Source of the DNA: CADEEL01 sp050246475
Lineage (GTDB): Bacteria; Pseudomonadota; Alphaproteobacteria; Caulobacterales; Aquidulcibacteraceae
Direction: 5' to 3'
Assembly (NCBI GenBank): GCA_050246475.1
Contig: JBFWVZ010000002.1
Location: 62,001 to 126,000 of the forward strand
DNA: 64,000 nt
Under the pieces are notes generated by a model that saw only the letters and a program-made list of their open reading frames with translations, made no database searches and was not told the origin of the DNA. Made by a program: the position numbers and the translations under genes. Of this stretch, positions 40,685-49,439 are shown piece by piece (the first letter of the stretch is position 1; every line of letters starts with the position of its first letter).

Positions 40685-43600
40685 TTGCACATCGCAGAAT
40701 TGCGGCTGAGCGGCTTCAAGAGCTTCGTCGATCACGTCAGGGCGCCCATTGAGCCGGGTCTAACCGGCGTCGTCGGCCCCAACGGCTGCGGCAAATCCAA
40801 TCTGCTTGAGGCCGTGCGCTGGGTGATGGGCACGACGTCGGCGAAATCCATGCGCGCCGACGATATGGACGCGGTCATCTTTTCAGGCAGCGCCGCGCGG
40901 CCCGCGCGCGAGCACGCGGAGGTGACGCTCGTCTTGAAGGACGCGCAGGGGCGCGGGCCCGGCAGCCTTGCAAGCGACGACGTGCTCGAAGTCTCGCGCC
41001 GCATCCGGCGCGGGCTCGGCTCCACCTACCGCATCAACGGCAAGGAAGTCCGCGCGAAGGACGTGCAGCTTCTCTTCGCTGACGCTTCGACCGGCGCGAA
41101 CTCCCCCGCGCTGGTGCGCCAAGGCCAGGTCAGCGAATTGATCGCGGCCAAACCGGAAAACCGCCGGCGCATTCTCGAAGAAGCCGCCGGCATCGCGGGC
41201 CTCCACGCGCGCCGCCACGAAGCCGATCTCAAACTGAAGAGCGCGGAGAGCAATCTCGCACGCCTGGATGAAATCCTCGCCGAGATCGAAGCCCAGGCCG
41301 CGAGCTTGAAGAAGCAAGCGCGCCAAGCCGAACGCTATCGCGGCCTCGCCGCCGCGCTCCGCGAAACCGAAGCACTCCTCCTCCACCGCCGCTGGATGGA
41401 GGCGAAGGCCGCCGTCGCGAGCGTCGAGCAGGAATTGCGCGAAACCGAACGCGCGGTCGCGGAAGCCGCAACCGCCGCCTCGCAAGCAGCGCGCGAAGCG
41501 GAAAGCGCGCGCGAAGCGCTCCCGCCACTGCGCGAGGAAGAAGCCGTCGCAAGCGCCGTGCTCCGCCGCCTCGAAGGCGTTCGCGTCGGCCACGAACGCG
41601 ATCTGCAACAAGCTGAAGAGAAGGTCGCGCGCGCCGAAGCGGATATTGAACGCTTGGGCGATGAAGCATCCCGCCTCGCCGATTTCGCCAACGACGCAGC
41701 CGGCGTCATCGCGCGCTTGGAAGCCGATCTCGCCGAAACGCCCGAAAACGATGCGGCCCAAGCTGGCGCACTCGAAGACTCCGAAGCCAAAGCGAAAGCG
41801 GCCGAAGCCAAGCGAGGCGAAGCCGAAGCGCGCGTAGAAGCGCTCGCCGCCGAGAGTGCCGCGCGCATGGCCCGCGCCCGCACGCTGGCAGAATCCGCCG
41901 GCGCCGCGCGCGAGCGTCTGACGCGTCTCACCGATCGCCTCGGCGCGCTCAACACATCGCTCAAGGTCGCGCAGCCGAGCGCCGATCTTCAAGCGCGCAT
42001 CGCGCAAGCCCAATGCGCCGCCGAAGCCGCGCAACGCGAAAGCTCCGCCGCGCGCGATGCGCTCGCGAAAGCGGAGAACGCGCTCAAGCAAGCCGAAGCG
42101 GCGGACGAAGCCGCATGGGCCCCCTCGCGCACCGCCGATGCGCTCGTCGCGGAACTCCAAGCCGAAGTGCGCGCGCTGGATCAGCTCGCGCCGCCGCCAA
42201 GCGGACGCGCCTTCCCCGCCGTGCTTCAGTCGATCGCGGTAAGCGACGGTTACGAACGTGCCCTCGCCGCGGCGCTCGGCGACGACATCGAAGCCAGCAC
42301 GAACGAGAAGGCGCCGCTGCGCTGGTCGGGCGCCGATGTGCGCGCGATCGATTGGCCCGAAGGGGTTGCGTCCCTTTCCGATCACGTCGAGGCGCCGGGC
42401 GAACTCGCCGCGCGCCTGGCGCTCATTGGCCTCGTGGATGCGGCGCGCGGCGCCGACCTGCAAAAATCGCTCCCCACCGGCGCGCGCCTCGTCTCGCGCG
42501 AGGGCGATCTCTGGCGCTGGGACGGCTTCGTACGTCGCGCCGATGCGCCCGCCCCCGCCGCAGCGCGCTTGGAGCAACGCAATCGTTTGAAAGCCGCGCG
42601 CGCCGAGCTGAAGAGCGCAGAAGAGAAACGCGATCGCGCCCGCGCAATGGCGCAAGAGACGCAAGCCAAACGCCGCGTGGCGGAGGAAGAAGCGCGCAAG
42701 GCCCGCGCCGTCGCGCCACAACTTGCATCGAAAGCGGCAGAAGCCGCGCGCAAACACGAGACGCTCCAAAGCGAAGCAAAGCTCGCGGAGGAACGCGTCG
42801 CCGCCCTCGCCGCGCAGATCGAACAGCTGAGCGCCGAGCGCGCCGAAGCGGAGGCCCAAGCCGCGCACGCAGCCAGCGCCGCCTCCGGCGCGCCGGCGGG
42901 CGGCGAAGAAGCGCTCGCAACCGCGCGCGCGGAAATGGAAAGTGCCCGCGCCGCCGCCGCCGAAGCGCGCGCGCTCTTCGCCGGCCTCGCACGCGAACAC
43001 AAAGCCCGCTTGGAGCGCCGCGCCGCGCTCGAAGCCGATCTCTCCCAATGGCGCACGCGCCAAGCCCAAGCCTCCGCGCGCCTCGATGCGATCGAGGCGG
43101 AGCGCGACAAAGCCCGCGCCGCGCGTGAAGCAGCCCTCGCCGCGCCCGAGCAAGCGCGCGCCGCGCTGGAGAAATTGCTGAGCGAACAGCAACAAGCCGA
43201 AACCCGCCGCGCGGGCGCGCTCGATAAGGTCGCCGAAGCGGAGCGCCGCGTGCGCGAAGTCGATCAAGCCGCGCGCGAGCGCGAGAACCACCACGCGCTG
43301 GCGCGTGAGCGCCGCGCCGCCGCCGAAGCGCGCCTCGCCGGCGCGGGCGATCGCCTGAACGCGATCGAAACGCAGGCGCGCGAAGCCACCGGCCTCGCGC
43401 CGGATAACCTCGCCGGCGCCGCCGGCAATCTCATCTCCCAAGCCATCGCAACCGGCCTCATCGCCGACGTCGAGAAAAAACTCGAACGCCTCCGCGCCGA
43501 GCGTGAGAGCGCCGGCCCGGTCAATCTCCGCGCCGATGAGGAGATGAAGGAAGCGCTCGCCCGCGTCGCCGAACTCACGAAGGAAAAAGAAGACGTCGCT

Positions 43601-44137
43601 GCCGCCGTCACGAAACTCCGCCGCGCCATCGGATCGCTGAACGCCGAAGGCCGCGCGCGCCTCCTCGCCGCGTACGAAACCGTCAACGCCAATTTCACAA
43701 AGCTCTTCACCACCCTCTTCGAAGGCGGCGCTGCTGAACTGCGCCTCACCGAATCCGAAGATCCCTTGGCGGCCGGTCTCGAAATCATGGCCCAGCCGCC
43801 CGGCAAGCGCTTGACGACGCTCTCGTTGATGAGCGGCGGGGAGCAAGCCTTGACCGCCACCGCGCTCATCTTCGCCGTCTTCCTCGCCAACCCCGCGCCG
43901 CTTTGCGTGCTCGACGAAGTCGATGCGCCGCTGGATGACGCCAACGTCGATCGCTTCTGCCGCATGCTCGATGAGATGAAGAAGCTCACCGCCACGCGCT
44001 TCCTCGTCATCACGCACAATCCCGTCACCATGGCGCGCGTCGATCGCCTCTACGGCGTCACCATGCCGGAAAGCGGCCTCTCTCAGCTCGTCAGCGTCGA
44101 TCTCGGCCGCGCCAAGCAACTCGCGCAGACCGCATGA
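40685..44137 (+). CDS. smc: Chromosome segregation ATPase SMC
   Basis: A 1150-residue SMC protein that organises and segregates the chromosome with ScpA and ScpB. Walker A is GPNGCGKSNL (residues 31-40). Two long coiled coils (about 165-490 and 640-990), rich in Ala, Glu and Arg, flank a hinge (about 500-620). The signature motif LSLMSGGEQALT (about 1046) and Walker B LCVLDEVDAPLDD (about 1073) end the ATPase head. It starts at TTG 40685 after AGGCAGGG. The stop overlaps the GNAT start (ATGA). Very high GC leaves long open frames on the other strand. Confidence 0.97.
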   Translation: MHIAELRLSGFKSFVDHVRAPIEPGLTGVVGPNGCGKSNLLEAVRWVMGTTSAKSMRADDMDAVIFSGSAARPAREHAEVTLVLKDAQGRGPGSLASDDVLEVSRRIRRGLGSTYRINGKEVRAKDVQLLFADASTGANSPALVRQGQVSELIAAKPENRRRILEEAAGIAGLHARRHEADLKLKSAESNLARLDEILAEIEAQAASLKKQARQAERYRGLAAALRETEALLLHRRWMEAKAAVASVEQELRETERAVAEAATAASQAAREAESAREALPPLREEEAVASAVLRRLEGVRVGHERDLQQAEEKVARAEADIERLGDEASRLADFANDAAGVIARLEADLAETPENDAAQAGALEDSEAKAKAAEAKRGEAEARVEALAAESAARMARARTLAESAGAARERLTRLTDRLGALNTSLKVAQPSADLQARIAQAQCAAEAAQRESSAARDALAKAENALKQAEAADEAAWAPSRTADALVAELQAEVRALDQLAPPPSGRAFPAVLQSIAVSDGYERALAAALGDDIEASTNEKAPLRWSGADVRAIDWPEGVASLSDHVEAPGELAARLALIGLVDAARGADLQKSLPTGARLVSREGDLWRWDGFVRRADAPAPAAARLEQRNRLKAARAELKSAEEKRDRARAMAQETQAKRRVAEEEARKARAVAPQLASKAAEAARKHETLQSEAKLAEERVAALAAQIEQLSAERAEAEAQAAHAASAASGAPAGGEEALATARAEMESARAAAAEARALFAGLAREHKARLERRAALEADLSQWRTRQAQASARLDAIEAERDKARAAREAALAAPEQARAALEKLLSEQQQAETRRAGALDKVAEAERRVREVDQAARERENHHALARERRAAAEARLAGAGDRLNAIETQAREATGLAPDNLAGAAGNLISQAIATGLIADVEKKLERLRAERESAGPVNLRADEEMKEALARVAELTKEKEDVAAAVTKLRRAIGSLNAEGRARLLAAYETVNANFTKLFTTLFEGGAAELRLTESEDPLAAGLEIMAQPPGKRLTTLSLMSGGEQALTATALIFAVFLANPAPLCVLDEVDAPLDDANVDRFCRMLDEMKKLTATRFLVITHNPVTMARVDRLYGVTMPESGLSQLVSVDLGRAKQLAQTA

Positions 44138-44607
44138 TCCGCCCCGCGCGCGGCGATGAGTTGGGCGCGCTCGCCAAGCTCTGGCGCGACGGCTGGCATG
44201 ACGCCCACGCCGCCATCGTCCCCGAAGCGCTGACGCGCCTGCGCACCATCGAGAACTTCACCGAGCGCATGGCGCCGATGCTCCCCACCGTGCGCGTCAT
44301 CGAGCGCGACGGCGCAGCAATTGGCTTTCACTTCCTGAAGGACGACGAACTCAATCAATTCTACCTGGCCGCCACCGCGCGCGGCTCCGGCGCCGCAAAC
44401 GCGCTGATGGCGGATGCCGAAACCCATCTCGCGCAAGCGGGCCTCACGCGCGCCTGGCTCTCCTGCGCCATCGGCAACGACCGCGCCGCGCGCTTCTACG
44501 AAAAGGCCGGCTGGACGCGCGCCGGAACCATGATCGATTGGCCCCAAACCGCCGAAGGCCCGTTCCGCCTCGAAACCTGGCGCTACGAGAAAGCACTCGC
44601 GCTCTAG
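44134..44607 (+). CDS. GNAT-family N-acetyltransferase
   Basis: A 157-residue acetyltransferase. It starts MIRPARGDELGALAKLWRDGW, the usual first strand and helix of the GNAT fold; the acetyl-CoA loop is around YLAATARGSGAANALMADAE (about residues 80-98, with an altered Q/R-x-x-G-x-G/A), and the end is SCAIGNDRAARFYEKAGW, a typical strand-helix pair. The substrate is unknown. It is coupled to smc through the ATGA overlap. Confidence 0.85.
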   Translation: MIRPARGDELGALAKLWRDGWHDAHAAIVPEALTRLRTIENFTERMAPMLPTVRVIERDGAAIGFHFLKDDELNQFYLAATARGSGAANALMADAETHLAQAGLTRAWLSCAIGNDRAARFYEKAGWTRAGTMIDWPQTAEGPFRLETWRYEKALAL

Positions 44608-44691
44608 GGCGAGGCGCGGCAGCTTGCCGCGAGCGCAAGAATCCTCCGCAAATCGCTGAATTCGCTGCACTTTTGGTCCGCCCTGCTTTGC

Positions 44692-44720
44692 TTGACGCAA
44701 ATCAGGCGCCTCCGTATGGT
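44692..44720 (+). promoter_or_regulatory. Promoter of the ATP synthase F0 operon
   Basis: TTGACG at 44692-44697 and TATGGT at 44715-44720 are separated by exactly 17 bases, matching five of six and four of six of the sigma-70 type consensus, 73 bases upstream of the atpI start. It is the best promoter-like pair in the 185-base gap after the GNAT gene, which otherwise holds no gene. Confidence 0.6.
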
Positions 44721-44792
44721 CCGCCCGCGCGCGCACGGGGGGCGTATCCCGCCCTTTGTCGCGCGCATCGACTTTTCTGATGGCTGAGCCGA

Positions 44793-45119
44793 ATGCCGGA
44801 TGATCGCCTGAGCAACCTTCGCCGCCGCGTCGGCGAAGCGCGCGGCGAGAACGCCGGCTCCCCTCAAGAAGCGCCGTCGAGCCCAGCCGGGCTTGCTCTG
44901 CGTTTCGGCGGCGAATTCGGCGCGGCGATCCTGGTCGGGGCGCTTCTGGGCTATGGGGCGGATGTCTTCCTCCACACACAGCCTTGGGGCCTTGGCGTAG
45001 GGCTCACGCTCGGCTTCGTGACGGGCGTCTTCAATGTGGTGCGGCTGGCGCGGACCTACGCGAACGCCCATCCGGTCGATCCCAACGCGCCGTCCATCCC
45101 GGACGACGAAGACGACTAG
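44793..45119 (+). CDS. atpI: ATP synthase protein I (AtpI-like)
   Basis: A 108-residue membrane protein, first gene of the F0 operon. A charged N-terminal part (RLSNLRRRVGEARGENAGSP) is followed by two hydrophobic segments, ALRFGGEFGAAILVGALLGYG (about residues 33-52) and LGVGLTLGFVTGVFNVVRLA (about 65-84), and an acidic tail ending DDEDD. AtpI helps assemble the c-ring and takes part in magnesium supply in some species. It precedes atpB by 12 bases. Confidence 0.88.
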   Translation: MPDDRLSNLRRRVGEARGENAGSPQEAPSSPAGLALRFGGEFGAAILVGALLGYGADVFLHTQPWGLGVGLTLGFVTGVFNVVRLARTYANAHPVDPNAPSIPDDEDD

Positions 45120-45131
45120 GGCTGAGCCGTT

Positions 45132-45887
45132 TTGTCGAACGACCCGATCCACCAATTCCACATCAACAACATCCTGCCGCTCAATGTCGGCGGGATCGAT
45201 GCGAGCTTCACCAACGCGAGCGCCTTCATGGTCGCGGGCGTCGCCGCGGCCGCGGGCTTCATGTGGTGGGCGATGCGCCCCGCCGCGCTCGTGCCGGGCC
45301 GCGCGCAATTGGTGGCCGAGACCGCGCATGGCTTCATTCAGAACATGGTGAGGGATACGGCCGGCGAAGAGGGCGTGAGGCGCTTCTTCCCGTTCGTCTT
45401 CACGCTCTTCCTCTTCATTTTCGCGGCGAACATGATCGGCATGTTCCCGTATTGGTTCACCCCGACGAGCCAGATCATCGTGACGGCCACCATGGCGCTC
45501 ATGGTGTTTTTCACCGTCATCGCCGTCGGCTTCTGGAAGAACGGGCTCAAATTCTTCAAGCTCTTCGTACCGTCCGGCGTGCCGATCTACATTTTGCCCT
45601 TCGTGGTGCTGATCGAGGTCATCTCGTTCTTCTCGCGCCCGCTTTCGCACTCGGTTCGTCTCTGGGCGAACATTCTGGCGGGGCACTTGGTCTTGAAGGT
45701 GTTCGCGGGCTTCGTGCCGATGATGGCCGCCGCGGGCTTTGTCGGCATTTTGGGTTCTGTCCTGCCCCTCGCGATGACAGTCGCGCTCTACGCGCTCGAA
45801 TTCCTGGTCGCGTTCCTGCAGGCCTACGTCTTCGCCATGCTCACCTGCGTCTACCTGAACGACGCCCTTCATCCCGGCCATCACTGA
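45132..45887 (+). CDS. atpB: ATP synthase F0 subunit a
   Basis: A 251-residue subunit a that carries protons past the c-ring. It has about five or six membrane segments; the essential arginine lies in SHSVRLWANILAGHLVLKVF (about residue 177), and EFLVAFLQAYVFAMLTCVYLND is the last membrane stretch. The start is TTG at 45132 in the track of the operon, with no better upstream site. Family length is as expected. Followed by atpE after 34 bases. Confidence 0.95.
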   Translation: MSNDPIHQFHINNILPLNVGGIDASFTNASAFMVAGVAAAAGFMWWAMRPAALVPGRAQLVAETAHGFIQNMVRDTAGEEGVRRFFPFVFTLFLFIFAANMIGMFPYWFTPTSQIIVTATMALMVFFTVIAVGFWKNGLKFFKLFVPSGVPIYILPFVVLIEVISFFSRPLSHSVRLWANILAGHLVLKVFAGFVPMMAAAGFVGILGSVLPLAMTVALYALEFLVAFLQAYVFAMLTCVYLNDALHPGHH

Positions 45888-45921
45888 CGGCCGAACGAAA
45901 CAACCACTGGAGAAAGAGAAA

Positions 45922-46149
45922 ATGGACGCTGAAGCCGCAAAGTACATTGGCGCTGGGATCGCCTGCATCGGCATGGGCGGCGCCGGCATCGGCGTGGGCC
46001 TCATCTTCGGCAACTTCCTGCAGGGCGCGCTGCGCAATCCCGCTGAAGCCCCGCGCCAGTTCGGCAACCTCATCTTCGGCTTCGCCGTGACCGAAGCGCT
46101 CGGCATCTTCTCGCTGCTCGTCGCACTTCTCCTCCTGTTCGCGCTCTAA
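45922..46149 (+). CDS. atpE: ATP synthase F0 subunit c
   Basis: A 75-residue proteolipid forming the rotor ring. Helix 1 has the Gly motif GMGGAGIGVGLIFGNF, the loop is RNPAEAPRQFGN, and helix 2 holds the proton-carrying Glu in FAVTEALGIF (residue 59). No Na+-type ligand pattern is evident, so it is a proton c-ring. AGAAAGAG just upstream is a good ribosome-binding site, as needed for a subunit made in excess. Confidence 0.97.
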   Translation: MDAEAAKYIGAGIACIGMGGAGIGVGLIFGNFLQGALRNPAEAPRQFGNLIFGFAVTEALGIFSLLVALLLLFAL

Positions 46150-46161
46150 GCGGAGTTTTCG

Positions 46162-46728
46162 ATGGCGGTCGCGCCGCACGAAGCAGAAGAAGCCGCTCAC
46201 GGCGCCGATGCGGCAACGCACGGCGCCGATGCGGCCGCGCATGGCGTGGAGCACGCAGCGACGTTCCCGCCCTTCGATCCGACGCTCTTCGCAAGCCAGC
46301 TCGTCTGGTTCGCGCTGACGTTCGGCGCGCTCTACTTCATCCTCTCGCGCCTCGTTCTGCCGAAAGTGCAGGACGTGCTCGATCGCCGCGCCTCCACCTT
46401 GAAGAGCGATCTCGACGCCGCGCATCGCGAGAGCGAAGCGGCCGAGCGTGCGCGCCTTGAGATGGAGCGCGTGGCGGCTGAGGCCCGCGCCAACGCACGC
46501 AAGGTCGTGGAGGACATGCGCGCCAGGGCGCAGGCCGAACTCTCCGCCGAGCAGGAGAAGGTGGACGCCAAGCACGCCGCCGAGATCGCGGCCGCGGAAG
46601 CGCGCATCGCCGCCAAGCGCGACGAGGCGCTGAAGCAGGTGGATGCGCTCTCCAAGGATCTCGCGCGCGATATTGTGGCGCGCCTCACGGGCGCCGGCGC
46701 GGCTGAACCCAGAAAGGCGCGCGCCTGA
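46162..46728 (+). CDS. atpF': ATP synthase F0 subunit b'
   Basis: A 188-residue b-prime subunit. A His/Ala/Asp-rich start (GADAATHGADAAAHGVEHA) precedes one membrane helix (LVWFALTFGALYFILSRL, about residues 50-68) and a long Ala/Glu/Arg helix forming the peripheral stalk. The order c-b'-b is the alphaproteobacterial and photosynthetic arrangement. The stop overlaps the b start by one base (TGATG). Confidence 0.93.
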   Translation: MAVAPHEAEEAAHGADAATHGADAAAHGVEHAATFPPFDPTLFASQLVWFALTFGALYFILSRLVLPKVQDVLDRRASTLKSDLDAAHRESEAAERARLEMERVAAEARANARKVVEDMRARAQAELSAEQEKVDAKHAAEIAAAEARIAAKRDEALKQVDALSKDLARDIVARLTGAGAAEPRKARA

Positions 46729-47219
46729 TGCCCGCTTGGTTGGACGCCACTTTCGTCGCCTTCGTCGCCCTCGCGATTTTCGTTGGCGCGATGATTTATC
46801 TCAAAGTGCCGGGCATGATCGCCAAGGCGCTGGACGATCGCTCGAAGGCGATCGCGCACGAACTCGCCGAAGCGCGCCGCCTGCGCGAAGAAGCGCAAGC
46901 CCTGTTCCGCGAATACGAGAGCAAGAAGGCCGCCGCCGAAGCGGAAGCGAAAGAGATCGTCGCCCGCGCTGAGGAGCAGGCCCAAGCGCTCCGCGCCGAA
47001 GCGCAAACGCAACACGCCGAAGCGCTCGCACGCCGCGCCCGCCAAGCCGAAGAGCGCATCGCCCGCGCCGAGCAGCAAGCTGAAGCCGACGTCCGCGCCG
47101 CCGCCGCCGAAGCCGCCATCCGCGCCGCCGAAGCCGCCTTGACGCGCGACCTCACCCCCGAAGCCCAAGCCCAACTCGTCGCCCAAGGCGTCCGCGAGCT
47201 GGAGCAGAAGTTCGGCTAG
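46728..47219 (+). CDS. atpF: ATP synthase F0 subunit b
   Basis: A 163-residue subunit b: one N-terminal membrane helix (TFVAFVALAIFVGAMIYL, about residues 7-24), then a stalk helix rich in Ala, Glu and Arg (EARRLREEAQALFREYESKK) to near the end. It pairs with b' to form the stator arm linking F0 to F1. It is the last gene of the F0 operon; the F1 genes are not in this window. The stop is followed by a GCCGGC-hairpin repeat, which may end transcription. Confidence 0.95.
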   Translation: MPAWLDATFVAFVALAIFVGAMIYLKVPGMIAKALDDRSKAIAHELAEARRLREEAQALFREYESKKAAAEAEAKEIVARAEEQAQALRAEAQTQHAEALARRARQAEERIARAEQQAEADVRAAAAEAAIRAAEAALTRDLTPEAQAQLVAQGVRELEQKFG

Positions 47220-47223
47220 GACC

Positions 47224-47266
47224 GCCGGCTTCCAGCCGGCAAGCGCGGGGCCGGCAAGATGCCGGC
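47224..47266. repeat. Double GCCGGC hairpin (family A, copy 1)
   Basis: GCCGGC-TTCCA-GCCGGC (47224-47240) and GCCGGC-AAGAT-GCCGGC (47250-47266) are two adjacent hairpins, the second followed by GCTCC. It lies between the convergent ends of atpF and gcvPB, 4 and 6 bases from the two stops, so it may act as a terminator in both directions. The first hairpin also occurs at 52445-52461 inside the glycine riboswitch. Confidence 0.8.
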
Positions 47267-47272
47267 GCTCCT

Positions 47273-48787
47273 CTACTCCGCCGCGTGCTTCGCCGCCGCC
47301 TCTTCCGCCTTCCAGCGCAATTTCGGCTGCCGCGCCGCGCGCGTCTCATCGAGCCGGCGCATCGGCGCCAGATGCGGCGCGGTCTTGAAGCTTTCGATAT
47401 CGTTGCCCTTCGCACGCTCCGCGAGCGCGATCATTACATCCGCGAAGCGGTCCAACTCGCCGAGCGATTCCGTCTCCGTCGGCTCGATCAGCATCGCGCC
47501 ATGCACGACGAGCGGGAAGTACGTCGTCATCGGATGATAGCCTTCATCGAGAAGGCTCTTGGCGATGTCGATCGTCTCGATGCCGCGCGGCTTGATCGTT
47601 GAATCGTCGAAAAGCGCCTCGTGCATGCACGGGCCATCGCCGAACGGCGCGTTGAAATGCGGCTTCAGCCGCGCCAGCAGATAGTTCGCATTCAAGACCG
47701 CATCTTCCGCGACCTGCCGCAACCCATCGCTGCCGTGGCTCATCATGTACGCGAGCGCGCGCACGAACATCCCCATCTGCCCGTGGAACGCGCACATCCG
47801 CCCCACATGCCCCGGCTCGTTGTGCTCGATAAGATCGAGCGCCTTGCCCTTCTTCACGATCTTCGGCGCCGGCGCATAGGGCGCGAGCGCATCGGAGAAG
47901 ACGACCGGCCCCGCGCCCGGCCCGCCCCCGCCATGCGGCGTCGAGAAGGTCTTGTGCAAATTGATGTGCATCGCATCGACGCCCAGATCGCCTGGCCGCA
48001 CGCGCCCCACGATCGCGTTGTAGTTCGCGCCATCGCAATAGAAGTACGCGCCCGCTTCATGCACCGCATCCGCGATGCGCTTGATCTCGCGCTCGAAGAG
48101 CCCGCACGTGTTCGGGTTGGTGATCATGATCGCGGCGACGTCGTCGCCCAGCCGCGCGACCACGTCATCCAGATGGACGCGCCCATCGTCGCGCGCCGGA
48201 ATCTCATCGACCGCAAAGCCGCACGCCGCCGCCGTCGCCGGGTTTGTTCCGTGCGCGGAGGATGGCACCAGCACGCGTGTGCGCCTCACCGCCTCCCCGC
48301 GCGCTTCAAGCGCCGCGCGGATCGCCAGCATCCCACAGAACTCCCCATGCGCGCCCGCCTTCGGCGAAAGCGCCACGCCCGGCATGCCGGTGAGCTCCAT
48401 CAGCCAATGCGAAAGCTCCTCCATGAGCGCGAGCGCGCCTTGCACGGTGGAGACGGGCGCGAGCGGATGAATGTCGGCGAAGCCGTCCATCCGCGCGGCT
48501 CTCTCGTTGAGCCGCGGATTGTGCTTCATCGTGCATGACCCGAGCGGAAAGAGCCCGAGGTCGATCGCGTAATTCTTCTGGCTCAAGCGCACATAGTGGC
48601 GCACTGCCTCCGGCTCCTTAAGCCCCGGCAAATCGAGCGCCGCCTTTCGCGCATGCGCGCCCAGCCGCGATTTGCCTTTTGGCGCCGGCAGATCGACGCC
48701 CGTGCGCGAAGGATCCCCGTTCTCGAAGATCAGCGCCTCGGCTTGCAGCAAACCGCGATTGCCGGAGACAGTGTCGACCTGTGACAT
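47273..48787 (-). CDS. gcvPB: Glycine dehydrogenase (decarboxylating), subunit 2
   Basis: A 504-residue second half of the split P-protein. The PLP lysine is in NLHKTFSTPHGGGGPGAGPV (about residue 283), and YYCDGANYNAIVG and LVPSSAHGTNPATAAACGF are family blocks. With subunit 1 it decarboxylates glycine and loads the aminomethyl group on GcvH. The ATG at 48787 follows AGGAAG; an in-frame site 36 bases upstream is unlikely. An unrelated gene lies between it and gcvPA. Confidence 0.96.
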   Translation of the reverse strand: MSQVDTVSGNRGLLQAEALIFENGDPSRTGVDLPAPKGKSRLGAHARKAALDLPGLKEPEAVRHYVRLSQKNYAIDLGLFPLGSCTMKHNPRLNERAARMDGFADIHPLAPVSTVQGALALMEELSHWLMELTGMPGVALSPKAGAHGEFCGMLAIRAALEARGEAVRRTRVLVPSSAHGTNPATAAACGFAVDEIPARDDGRVHLDDVVARLGDDVAAIMITNPNTCGLFEREIKRIADAVHEAGAYFYCDGANYNAIVGRVRPGDLGVDAMHINLHKTFSTPHGGGGPGAGPVVFSDALAPYAPAPKIVKKGKALDLIEHNEPGHVGRMCAFHGQMGMFVRALAYMMSHGSDGLRQVAEDAVLNANYLLARLKPHFNAPFGDGPCMHEALFDDSTIKPRGIETIDIAKSLLDEGYHPMTTYFPLVVHGAMLIEPTETESLGELDRFADVMIALAERAKGNDIESFKTAPHLAPMRRLDETRAARQPKLRWKAEEAAAKHAAE

Positions 48788-48791
48788 TAAT

Positions 48792-49439
48792 CTAGCTTCC
48801 TGCGTAAGAGCGCGCGGCTTCATTGGCTTTTCCGATCATTGAGAAGTCGACTCTCGCGCCAAATCGGACAACGTCCCTCGTCCACTCATCCAGAAGAACA
48901 TCAGCTTTCGCGTCGTCACCGCGTGCGCGTTTCGCTAGTGACCAAGCCAACTTAAACTGTACGAAACTATCGCTGGACAAGAAGTGATATTTTCGGCGTG
49001 CACGAGCTTCGCACACTTCATCCAGATCATGGATCGATCTAACGCGCCGAAAGTCGTCGAGGGCGCGTTCAGTCACTCGTTTCACCACGCGCTGAAGTTG
49101 TCGCAGATCAAGCTCACGATATCCGGGAAAGGGTTTGTCCACCAGAAATCCCGGGGCGTTGTCGTCGTTTGAAGGATCAATCATCAGGTCCAGTTCGACC
49201 GACGCCGCTGTTCGCTTCCACTTCATGGTCTTGCCACGTTGGAGCGGACAGATAGACAGCGACCAACCCCACACGCCCGCATAGGTCGCGCCCTTACGCG
49301 GTTGAAACTCGACCATCTCGGAAACAGGCTCGGCCGTCCGACGCCACCACACTCTAGCGCGCGCCCGTTCGAAACCGAGCGGGGCGAGTTGGTCGCGGAT
49401 CGCCGCATCAACTGCCATGTTGAGCGGCTCAACGCTCAT
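48792..49439 (-). CDS. DUF4304-like protein inside the gcv operon
   Basis: A 215-residue soluble protein starting MSVEPLNMAVDAAIRDQL, with LGFERARARVWWRRTAE and MVEFQPRKGATYAGVWGWSL, a pattern of alternating strands and W residues like the DUF4304 family. Its start overlaps the gcvPA stop by 4 bases and gcvPB follows within 5 bases, so it is translated as part of the gcv operon. Codon use has more A/T than its gcv neighbours by eye. Function unknown; a relation to glycine metabolism is not shown. Confidence 0.65.
   Translation of the reverse strand: MSVEPLNMAVDAAIRDQLAPLGFERARARVWWRRTAEPVSEMVEFQPRKGATYAGVWGWSLSICPLQRGKTMKWKRTAASVELDLMIDPSNDDNAPGFLVDKPFPGYRELDLRQLQRVVKRVTERALDDFRRVRSIHDLDEVCEARARRKYHFLSSDSFVQFKLAWSLAKRARGDDAKADVLLDEWTRDVVRFGARVDFSMIGKANEAARSYAGS

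Noticed and set aside
40883..44119. A frame of over 1000 codons antisense to smc
   Set aside because: It is the mirror of a very GC-rich coiled-coil gene, where stop codons are rare on both strands. Its predicted protein is low-complexity and has no domain; smc motifs are clear on the plus strand.
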